A DNA stretch of 5,646 nucleotides from a bacterium (GTDB taxonomy: Bacteria > Patescibacteriota > Minisyncoccia > Minisyncoccales > Minisyncoccaceae), in contig JALNZJ010000058.1 of assembly GCA_023229485.1 (NCBI GenBank), positions 1-5,646 on the forward strand, given 5' to 3'. The number at the start of each line of letters is the position of its first letter. Positions within the stretch are counted from its first letter, which is position 1. The notes beneath the pieces were generated by a model that searched no databases, had not been told where the DNA came from, and saw only the letters and a program-made list of their open reading frames with translations. Position numbers and translations under genes: made by a program. This document shows, one piece after another, positions 1-5,646 of this stretch.

Positions 1-1469
1 ATATCATCCAAACTATCAACAGCCACTGAGAGCCCACCATCACGCCCAGCCCCTCCTACTCTTTTTGCAAAAATAATATCACCATCAGGAGAAATCTTTG
101 AGAGAAAAATATCCTTATCACCAAAACTCTGCAATTTAGTTCCTTGAAAATTTATTAAATTACTAAAATTTCCAACCAGTATAATATTTCCATCTTGAGA
201 AAAAGACATTGAAGTCAAATCATCATTTCCCAAGCTTCCCCATTTTTTTGACCATAAATAATTAAATTCATTATCATATTTCGATAAAAAAATATCCTGC
301 CCTCCAATAACGTAATTAATTTTTTTAGGTTCGTCTGGATTAAAAATTATCTTAGAATTAAATATGCCTGCCAAATAAACATCACCATCTAAATTCACTA
401 ATATTTCCTTAGTCTCACCAATTATTCCCCCAGACAAAGCTAAGCTTTTCAAATTATTACCATTTTTATCATACTTTGCTAAAAAAATATTTTTAGAATA
501 CTTTGACGCTATTAAAGTATTCATATTTTCTTTTATATCCTTAAATTCAATTTCTCCATTAAAATAACCGCCAATGTAAACATTATTATTAGAATCAAAT
601 CCAATTGAAGAAATTTGCTCAAATCTAATATCACTATCCTCAAAAGGAATACTTTCCTCATTACCTACTTTTTGTGCCCACAAAAATCTTCCATCACTAT
701 CATACTTAACTATAAAGCCATCACGCCCAATTCCAGCATCAAGAATAAACTCTTTCTCTGATGGATCAAAATCAGCTTTTCCACCAAAATAACCAACTAG
801 ATAAACAAATCCATCTCTGTCCAATCTTATTTCACTTGGAGAATCATAGCCAATAGAACCAATCGAAAATCCCCAGACAAATTCACCATACTGATTATGT
901 TTTGCGATATAAATATCTGTGTCATTACCTATTCCACCCAAAGAAGTTTTTTCAACTTTTCCCCTTGGATCCAAGTTAATAGTGCCATGAAAAGCTCCCG
1001 CAGTATAAATATTGTTATTTTTATCCGAAGCAATAGTTTTTCCAAAATCATTATTTTTATCCCCTAAAGAAAAAACGTAGGTAAGATCTTCAAAATTAAT
1101 ATTTTTTATTCGTTTAATTTCATTTTTATTTTGCCTACTGATATCATTAATACTTGCCAAAAATAATTTATTAGATGTAAAGAAAAAATTTTCTACATTC
1201 AAAAAATATGACCCACACATAAGGACTATAAATAATGCAAAAAATAAAACTGAAACAGAAATTTTATTAGCAAATTTCCTATCCCACCCAAGATAAGAAC
1301 AAAAAATAGCAAAAACAAAAGATCCAATCAATGTTATTGTCCAAAAAGAATAATCAAAAACCATACCTTTTATAGTAAAAGGTAATAATCCCAATGAAAT
1401 AATCACAATATGCAAAAGTATGCTAGCGAAAAAAAATCCTGTAAAAAATTTTAGCAGCTCTCTATTCAT
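1..1469 (-). CDS. Membrane-anchored SBBP-type beta-propeller protein (3' end beyond the window)
   Basis: The frame is open from the ATG at 1467-1469 to the left edge: 489 codons with no stop, so the C-terminus is missing. The N-terminus has three hydrophobic helices at about residues 9-29, 41-60 and 70-90. Basic residues in the first segment and in the helix 2-3 loop (GWDRKFANK) place the N-terminus inside and the large domain outside the cell. From about residue 139 there are five degenerate blades (near 139-205, 206-270, 271-347, 348-412, 413-473) and the start of a sixth. Each has a G(N/D)xxYxxGxF strand, a turn resembling DFDP (NLDP 165, DFDP 233) and a strand like DIFLSKYDxxGxxxW. This resembles SBBP propeller repeats common in bacterial surface proteins. 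No catalytic residues are recognisable; binding or adhesion is a guess. An AAGGA lies only 2 nt before the ATG. The gene follows corA by 52 nt. The family call is good; the function is unknown. Confidence 0.82.
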   Translation of the reverse strand, partial: MNRELLKFFTGFFFASILLHIVIISLGLLPFTIKGMVFDYSFWTITLIGSFVFAIFCSYLGWDRKFANKISVSVLFFALFIVLMCGSYFLNVENFFFTSNKLFLASINDISRQNKNEIKRIKNINFEDLTYVFSLGDKNNDFGKTIASDKNNNIYTAGAFHGTINLDPRGKVEKTSLGGIGNDTDIYIAKHNQYGEFVWGFSIGSIGYDSPSEIRLDRDGFVYLVGYFGGKADFDPSEKEFILDAGIGRDGFIVKYDSDGRFLWAQKVGNEESIPFEDSDIRFEQISSIGFDSNNNVYIGGYFNGEIEFKDIKENMNTLIASKYSKNIFLAKYDKNGNNLKSLALSGGIIGETKEILVNLDGDVYLAGIFNSKIIFNPDEPKKINYVIGGQDIFLSKYDNEFNYLWSKKWGSLGNDDLTSMSFSQDGNIILVGNFSNLINFQGTKLQSFGDKDIFLSKISPDGDIIFAKRVGGAGRDGGLSVAVDSLDD

Positions 1470-1521
1470 TTTCCTTTTATTACTATTTATATTTTTTGTA
1501 AAAATTTACTAAAAACTATTC
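1470..1521 (-). promoter_or_regulatory. Short spacer upstream of the propeller gene, with a weak -10-like box and a close Shine-Dalgarno
   Basis: This 52-nt spacer is almost all A and T. On the minus strand it holds TATAAA at 1486-1491, which could be a -10 box, but no good -35 lies 16-18 nt upstream. It also holds AAGGA at 1472-1476, only 2 nt from the propeller ATG, closer than a usual Shine-Dalgarno. No convincing terminator hairpin follows corA, so read-through from the NUDIX-corA transcript is as likely as a separate start. Confidence 0.25.
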
Positions 1522-2442
1522 TTAAAACCATCTTCTTCTCTTAAACAATACATATAAAATTGATATTACTATTAAAATGAAAATTACAATATAATAAAAA
1601 ACAAATTTATCATCCTCTCCAGGAATATTAACATTCATCCCATATAAACTTCCAATTATTGTTGGAATAGTCAATATTACTGTCAATGAAGTCAACACCC
1701 TTATTGTATTATTTAATCTATTTGTAACAATAATCTGATAAGCATCTCTAAGTGCTCTTATATTTTTAACCGTAGTAGAACAATTATCAAGTAACTGTCG
1801 CACAGCAATCAAAAGATCTTCAACTAAATCATTATCGTAACTATAAAGTTGAATATATCCTCCTTGAAAAATAGACTCTATTGTATTTTTCATTGGAGTT
1901 AATGCAGATATGTATTGGTCTAAAATATCTTCTTTTTCAATAAGCTTTGCGACATCCATATCTTCTACCCTTTCCAAACTTTTTTTCTTCATAGACAAGT
2001 CGGTTTTGACAGCCTTGATTTCCTTCATGTAATTCTTAGATATATTTAATAGGATATTAATTAGAAGTTTAGTTCTTTGGGTGGTCGAATAAGACACCGT
2101 ACTATTGGACATCAGCCCAATAGTTCTACTTTTTGATACTGATGCGGTAATAAAATAACGATTAGTAATTATTATTGCAAGAGGACTAGTATATTCATCC
2201 CCTTGGTTATTGACAATATCCCTCACAAAAAGAATTATATTCTCTCCCTCTCTTTCAATACGAGGAAGCTCGTACGGATCTAAAACATCCTCCAAATCAG
2301 AAATTTGAAGACCCGTTATTTTAGCAATATACTCTAAATCATCATGAGAGACCTTTTCTATATTTATCCAACAACCATCTCTCAAAGTATTGATTTTTTC
2401 TAGCTTTTCCTTTTTGATATCTTTAAAAAATATTTCTATCAT
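1522..2442 (-). CDS. corA: CorA-family magnesium/divalent cation transport protein
   Basis: This 306-residue protein has the usual length and layout of CorA channels, which form pentamers in the cytoplasmic membrane and carry Mg2+ (sometimes Co2+ or Ni2+). The first ~240 residues form the cytoplasmic domain. They include the LEDVLDPYELPRIE stretch (about 50-63) typical of the alpha/beta part and a long charged helical stretch (about 130-245). Pore helix 1 (about 247-267) ends in the signature YGMN at 267-270. A short loop, NIPGEDDK (272-279), leads to helix 2 (about 280-299), and the tail KRRRWF is basic, as expected for a cytoplasmic end. The ATG at 2440-2442 overlaps the NUDIX stop as ATGA, so translation is probably coupled; only a weak GAAGAAA lies upstream. 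The acidic loop could attract cations, as in other CorA proteins. The family is secure; ion preference (Mg2+, Co2+ or Zn2+ export) cannot be read from sequence. Confidence 0.93.
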   Translation of the reverse strand: MIEIFFKDIKKEKLEKINTLRDGCWINIEKVSHDDLEYIAKITGLQISDLEDVLDPYELPRIEREGENIILFVRDIVNNQGDEYTSPLAIIITNRYFITASVSKSRTIGLMSNSTVSYSTTQRTKLLINILLNISKNYMKEIKAVKTDLSMKKKSLERVEDMDVAKLIEKEDILDQYISALTPMKNTIESIFQGGYIQLYSYDNDLVEDLLIAVRQLLDNCSTTVKNIRALRDAYQIIVTNRLNNTIRVLTSLTVILTIPTIIGSLYGMNVNIPGEDDKFVFYYIVIFILIVISILYVLFKRRRWF

Positions 2443-2903
2443 TTTTCTTCAATTACACTTAACTCATAATTATCTATCTTGTCCTGATTTTTAAAAACAA
2501 ACACTCCCTTAAAATGCTTATCATCTAAAAACATTGGTAACCAAAAAGGATCATCCAGCCACATATTATCAAAAGGAATATCATTAAAATCAAACCATTT
2601 CGGAAACATCTCTTCAGTTTCGATTACCTTACCGCTATAATTTTCAACAACAAAAATATGAACCTCCAGTTCTTGCCCACTATCTAAAAAATTAAAATTA
2701 ATGATTCCAACCTCTTTTAATTGAGAGACCCGTAATCCACATTCCTCTTCGAATTCACGCTTTGCTCCATCCTCAATCGACTCGCCATCTTCAACCTTTC
2801 CCCCAAATCCATTCCACTTCCCCTCTCCAAAACCTCTTTTTTTCATCCCTAGAAGAATTTTGTTATTCTTTTTAATAAAACATAAAGTAAAAACTTTTCT
2901 CAT
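2439..2903 (-). CDS. MTH1-like NUDIX hydrolase, probable 8-oxo-dGTP diphosphatase
   Basis: This 154-residue protein matches NUDIX hydrolases that hydrolyse oxidised purine nucleotides such as 8-oxo-dGTP to the monophosphate and so keep them out of DNA. The NUDIX box is complete at residues 35-57: G35, E41, R49-E50, E53-E54 and G56. The protein resembles human MTH1 (156 residues) more than E. coli MutT. The segments LLGMKKRGFG (17-26) and WNGFGGKV (30-37) are shared, and the late segment W115-L-D117-D118 lines up with MTH1 Trp117, Asp119 and Asp120. N31 lines up with MTH1 Asn33. These are the residues MTH1 uses to read the base. The ATG at 2901-2903 has no Shine-Dalgarno. It sits exactly where the upstream promoter should start transcription. 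The gene ends in TGA, overlapping corA by 4 nt. The symbol is left blank because mutT would imply the wrong subfamily. Confidence 0.93.
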   Translation of the reverse strand: MRKVFTLCFIKKNNKILLGMKKRGFGEGKWNGFGGKVEDGESIEDGAKREFEEECGLRVSQLKEVGIINFNFLDSGQELEVHIFVVENYSGKVIETEEMFPKWFDFNDIPFDNMWLDDPFWLPMFLDDKHFKGVFVFKNQDKIDNYELSVIEEK

Positions 2904-2938
2904 ATATTAATTTTAAGTCCTGCTTAACATTATGTCAA
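2904..2938 (-). promoter_or_regulatory. Sigma-70-type promoter giving a predicted leaderless NUDIX-corA transcript
   Basis: On the minus strand a perfect -35 box TTGACA (2933-2938) is followed by a 17-nt spacer (2916-2932) and a -10 box TAAAAT (2910-2915, five of six matches to TATAAT). Counting the last -10 base as -7 puts +1 at 2903, the A of the NUDIX ATG. The mRNA would then have no 5' leader, which agrees with the absence of any Shine-Dalgarno there. The boxes and spacing are read directly; the start point is inferred. Confidence 0.72.
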
Positions 2939-2943
2939 TTTAA

Positions 2944-2965
2944 AAAGAAGCTAGTTGGCTTCTTT
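2944..2965 (-). terminator. Candidate intrinsic terminator after the flavodoxin gene
   Basis: A perfect 8-bp inverted repeat, AAAGAAGC and GCTTCTTT on the minus strand, encloses the 6-nt loop CAACTA. The descending arm runs into a T tract (five Ts in all, three of them inside the stem). The hairpin overlaps the last codons and TAG stop of the flavodoxin gene and ends about six bases before the -35 box of the next promoter. The stem is GC-poor and the free T tail is short, so termination may be incomplete. Confidence 0.42.
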
Positions 2966-3412
2966 CAATTTTCTTGCGAATTTTCGTGTATTTTCTATGT
3001 CTAAATCATTGGGTCTACCCTTATTTATTCCTCCAACTAGCTTAAATGGTCCAAAAGCATCAAAACCCTGACAATTAAATTCACCAACCAATATTCCATT
3101 ATTTTCTTTAATTTTTTTCTTAATTCGTTTATCAAAACTATTAAAAAAACTCTTTGGAGAGCCACTAGTGGAAAATATAAAAACTTTCTTACCATTAAAA
3201 CCTTGCAATTTATCAATTACAGATATGACAAACCCATTAAAATTAGCCATATAAATGCCAGATCCAAAACCTATTAAATCATATGAAGAAACATCAAAAT
3301 TATTAAGCTCTGAAACAGAAACAATATCACTAATGAGTTCCTCTGCAATAACCTTTGCAATTTTTTCAGTATTTCCTTTATGTACCGACCTATAAATAAT
3401 TAATGACTTCAT
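2951..3412 (-). CDS. Flavodoxin-family FMN protein
   Basis: This 153-residue protein has the flavodoxin fold pattern. Strand 1 (KSLIIYRS, 2-9) runs into the FMN phosphate loop SVHKGNT (9-15). A second strand (DLIGFGSGIY, 45-54) carries the loop that usually covers one face of the flavin, and a third (KVFIFSTSG, 76-84) leads to the other flavin contact. The C-terminal part holds GPFKLVGGINKGRPND (121-136), a stretch I associate with a group of small bacterial and archaeal flavodoxin-like proteins. Flavodoxins carry single electrons in the cytoplasm; the partner is not shown by the sequence. The gene starts 10 nt after the rlhA stop with no clear Shine-Dalgarno, so it is probably co-transcribed with rlhA and might supply electrons to that Fe-S enzyme (inference). 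A HemG-like protoporphyrinogen oxidase has similar size and fold and is the main alternative, but I see no heme genes here. Confidence 0.85.
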   Translation of the reverse strand: MKSLIIYRSVHKGNTEKIAKVIAEELISDIVSVSELNNFDVSSYDLIGFGSGIYMANFNGFVISVIDKLQGFNGKKVFIFSTSGSPKSFFNSFDKRIKKKIKENNGILVGEFNCQGFDAFGPFKLVGGINKGRPNDLDIENTRKFARKLKEAN

Positions 3413-3422
3413 ATTTTAATTC

Positions 3423-5249
3423 TTAAGCCCTATAATAAATTTCCATTTGACATTTATTACAATCAAACTTTAATAAAAATTTGTAACCCTTTTCATTTAC
3501 TAAATAAAGAGGTTCTTTAATGCTACCCCCTTTTAATTTTGAACATTTTCCAATTAGCTTGCGAAGACAATACTTAGTTGTCATAATTTTTTTACCTTTT
3601 TTGTCCTCTAATATTTCAAAAGCGGGCTCAATGGAAGCAGCTCCATGACGGTTATAAAAATCTTCAGCTAGACTATTTGAAACATTAGCCTCATAAGTAA
3701 GATTCTTTATAGGAAAAGAATGCTTTGTCGGAATAATGCCAAATTCTTCCCGCCTATAAGATAATTTTCTTTTTTTATCAAACATTTCAATAACTTCTCT
3801 TCGAAGTGCATTTAAAATAGAAATTTTAAAAAACAAAGGTTGGTTTAAAATAATCTTTACATCCCTAGCTACATAAATAGTATCACCCAATTTTGAGAAT
3901 TGTAATTTTATATTTTCTAAAGCAGCATCCTTATTGTCAGCAATAGTTTTTTCAATTTCCTTATTTAAAACAACCTCATTTCCCTCTTCATCGCAAACCT
4001 TGATTACTATACCACCATCAATTTCTTTAATTTCAATATCAATTGGAACAAACCTTTTTATTGGATTATTCTTAATTTGTTTTTCAAAGCCAATATCAAG
4101 ATTTCTATAAATTTCCATCCCCTCCTCAACTCCAGTCATATCATTAAGATATACTTTAGGTCCAAAAACCTTCACCACATTACTTCCTTCCAATCTATGC
4201 TTCCTATCAAAAAAACATAAACCATCCCCATTAGATAATTCGACACCTTTTTCCAAAATAAAATAATTCTCCGAAACCACTTTTACTCGACCAATTAATT
4301 TTCCTTTTGATTTAGGAGAAATAGAATTCAAATCAAAATTATTATCCTTTAAGAAATAATCCGTAAATCCTCTATTAAACGTTTTTTCAATATCAGGTTC
4401 CCAATTAGAAACTATCTCACCGATAGAACTTTTTTTAAAACCTTCTTTTCTTTTCAAAATTCTATCAAGCTTTCTTCTATAATAGTAGGTCGTATTTGAA
4501 ACATAATATTCATCTTTTAATCTTCCTTCTATTTTAAAAGACTCAAGTCCAGCATCAATTAAGTCTCCTAAATCTTGAGAAAGATTAAGGTCTTTTAAAG
4601 ATAATAAGAATTTATTACTCGCAAGAACTTTCCCCTCACTATCAACCAAAGAATATGGAAGACGACAAGGCTGAGAACAATGCCCCCTATTAGCACTTCT
4701 TTTTGCAGTTGCCTCACTAAAATAGCATTGTCCACTCATACTAACACACAAGGCACCATGAACAAATCCTTCTAACTCTAAATTAGTATTTTTTCTTATT
4801 TCTTTTATTTGCTCAAGCGAAAGTTCTCGAGCAAGTATTACTCGCTTGATTCCTACTTTTTCTAAAAATTTTATTTTTTCAATATCATAATTATTACATT
4901 GAGTACTTGCTATTATTTTTATCGGCGGTAATTTCATTTCCAATATTCCCATATCCTGCACAATTATTGCATCAGCTCCTAGTTTATAAACATTTTCTAT
5001 TATTTTTTGTGCCTCATGAAGTTCGTTATCAAAAAGAATCGTATTTATAGCAACGTAAACCTTAACTCTAAATTGATGAGCATATTCAATCAAATTTCCA
5101 ATATCCCTAACCGAATTATTGGCAGCAGTTCTTGCTCCAAATTTTGGTCCTCCTATATATATCGCATCTGCTCCAGCATTTATAGCAGCAACTCCACAAG
5201 CATAATCTTTTGCTGGGGACAGTAATTCAATTTTTTTTATTTTTTCCAT
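3423..5249 (-). CDS. rlhA: 23S rRNA 5-hydroxycytidine C2501 synthase (U32 family, RlhA/YdcP type)
   Basis: This 608-residue protein lines up from end to end with E. coli RlhA (YdcP, 653 residues), from memory. RlhA hydroxylates C2501 in the peptidyl-transferase centre of 23S rRNA, and despite the 'peptidase U32' label no protease role is needed. Landmarks in order: ELLSPAKD (8-15), GADAIYIGGPKFGAR (26-40), INTILFDNEL (68-77), VQDMGILE (97-104), ASTQC (114-118), then HGALCVSMSGQCY (164-176) and RSANRGHCSQPC (184-195), then SFKIEGR (237-243). C168, C175, C191 and C195 match the four cysteines that hold a 4Fe-4S cluster in U32 enzymes. A second set, C561, C569, C597 and C600, closes the protein. 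It lacks the roughly 40-residue tail of the E. coli enzyme. The ATG lies 1 nt after the uvrC stop; an AAAGGA at 5264-5269 is too far (14 nt), and an in-frame stop at 5271-5273 rules out earlier starts. Identity is strong; the start is fairly secure. Confidence 0.93.
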   Translation of the reverse strand: MEKIKKIELLSPAKDYACGVAAINAGADAIYIGGPKFGARTAANNSVRDIGNLIEYAHQFRVKVYVAINTILFDNELHEAQKIIENVYKLGADAIIVQDMGILEMKLPPIKIIASTQCNNYDIEKIKFLEKVGIKRVILARELSLEQIKEIRKNTNLELEGFVHGALCVSMSGQCYFSEATAKRSANRGHCSQPCRLPYSLVDSEGKVLASNKFLLSLKDLNLSQDLGDLIDAGLESFKIEGRLKDEYYVSNTTYYYRRKLDRILKRKEGFKKSSIGEIVSNWEPDIEKTFNRGFTDYFLKDNNFDLNSISPKSKGKLIGRVKVVSENYFILEKGVELSNGDGLCFFDRKHRLEGSNVVKVFGPKVYLNDMTGVEEGMEIYRNLDIGFEKQIKNNPIKRFVPIDIEIKEIDGGIVIKVCDEEGNEVVLNKEIEKTIADNKDAALENIKLQFSKLGDTIYVARDVKIILNQPLFFKISILNALRREVIEMFDKKRKLSYRREEFGIIPTKHSFPIKNLTYEANVSNSLAEDFYNRHGAASIEPAFEILEDKKGKKIMTTKYCLRKLIGKCSKLKGGSIKEPLYLVNEKGYKFLLKFDCNKCQMEIYYRA

Positions 5250-5250
5250 T

Positions 5251-5646
5251 TTATTTAATCTTATCCTTTCTTAAGACTTGTCTTTGGTAAGTAATGGCAA
5301 ATCGATGAGCTTCGTCTCTCACTTTAATCAATAAATCATTATTTTTACCTGCCCAATCTAAAAAATCTTTATTATTGCAACTATAAATAAACTCATTTTT
5401 ATTCCTTTCTGGCCCTTTAGCAATTCCTACAATTGGAATCGATATTTCAAATAAAGATAATACTTTTTTAACCGTATTTACTTGAGGTTTTCCTCCATCA
5501 ACTAAAAAAATTTCCGGCAATATCCACTCTTTATGCATCAACCTTCTTTCCACAATTTCTTTTAAGCAATCAACATCACTCTGTCCTACGACTGTCTTAA
5601 TTTTAAATTTCTTATACTCATTTTTGATTGCCTGCTGTCATTAAAC
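5251..5646 (-). CDS. uvrC: UvrC excinuclease, C-terminal endonuclease part (5' end outside the window; apparent frameshift near 5621-5637)
   Basis: This is the end of UvrC, the nuclease that cuts damaged DNA on both sides of a lesion after UvrA/UvrB binding. The main frame carries the RNase H-like domain: EYKKFKIKTV, the LVDGGKPQVN motif with its metal-binding Asp (codon 5497-5499), and RDEAHRFAITYQR with a second key Asp (5314-5316). That frame meets TGA (5638-5640) and TAA (5641-5643) just upstream. The expected preceding residues, VFNDS, are found one frame away at the window edge, and adding one A to the A5 run at 5621-5625 joins the two with normal family spacing. The protein also ends about 18 residues after RDEAHRFA, so the usual C-terminal helix-hairpin-helix domain is absent. 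A GTG at 5553 or ATG at 5538 would only give a truncated product and is not the true start. The TAA stop is 1 nt before rlhA. Confidence 0.88.

Noticed and set aside
1494..1504. A short inverted repeat, GTAAA/TTTAC, after corA as a terminator
   Set aside because: Five A/T-rich base pairs with a two-base loop cannot form a stable hairpin, and no T tract follows.
5007..5225. A 72-codon open frame on the plus strand
   Set aside because: It lies wholly antisense to a strongly conserved part of rlhA, has low-complexity Ser/Ile/Asn-rich content, and shows no start signal; it is a shadow of the real gene.
5251..5553. A complete 100-codon gene starting at GTG 5553
   Set aside because: Conserved UvrC sequence (EYKKFKIKTVVGQSD) continues in frame upstream of the GTG, so this codon is an internal valine and the gene is only a fragment.
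5621..5637. Programmed ribosomal frameshifting in uvrC
   Set aside because: The A5 run does not make a proper slippery heptamer in the upstream frame, and I see no stimulating hairpin just downstream; an indel or sequence error is simpler.
5638..5643. Readthrough of TGA as a coding codon (alternative genetic code) to rescue uvrC
   Set aside because: A TAA lies next to the TGA in the same frame, and the NUDIX gene uses TGA as a true stop, so recoding does not explain the break.
1..5646. CRISPR arrays, tRNA or rRNA genes, insertion sequences, phage or toxin-antitoxin genes
   Set aside because: Nearly the whole window is covered by minus-strand coding sequence; the only spacers are too short, and no direct-repeat arrays or cloverleaf patterns were seen. 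The propeller repeats are protein-level blades, not DNA repeats.

Overview
The window is a compact, AT-rich (about 30% G+C by eye) bacterial segment in which every supported gene lies on the minus strand, so transcription runs from the right edge to the left edge. The standard bacterial code fits: tryptophan is TGG and the NUDIX gene ends in a real TGA. An MTH1-type NUDIX hydrolase, a UvrC that stops before the usual C-terminal helix-hairpin-helix domain, weak Shine-Dalgarno signals, very tight gene packing and a large membrane-anchored propeller protein together suggest a Candidate Phyla Radiation (Patescibacteria/Parcubacteria-like) genome. This placement is an inference; a low-GC Firmicutes-like genome is not excluded.

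In transcription order, the right-hand block is uvrC (3' part only, entering at the window edge and apparently frameshifted near 5621-5637), then rlhA (23S rRNA C2501 hydroxylase, U32 family) after 1 nt, then a small flavodoxin after 10 nt. These three look like one operon. It closes with a hairpin that overlaps the flavodoxin stop codon (2944-2965).

A few bases beyond that hairpin is a near-consensus sigma-70 promoter (TTGACA, 17 nt, TAAAAT). Its predicted start point falls on the A of the ATG of the MTH1-like NUDIX gene, which points to a leaderless mRNA. The NUDIX gene overlaps a corA-type divalent cation transporter gene through ATGA. After 52 nt follows a protein with three N-terminal membrane helices and a string of SBBP-type beta-propeller blades, which runs off the left edge.

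By theme, the block joins DNA repair (UvrC), nucleotide-pool cleaning (NUDIX), an Fe-S-dependent rRNA hydroxylase (RlhA) with a possible flavin electron carrier beside it, metal ion transport (CorA) and a cell-surface protein. No tRNA, rRNA, CRISPR array, insertion sequence or phage gene was seen. The only non-coding stretches are 1470-1521, 2904-2950 and a few bases at the other junctions. The main points for a second look are the leaderless promoter, the eukaryote-like MTH1 pocket, the uvrC frameshift and missing HhH domain, and the membrane-anchored propeller.
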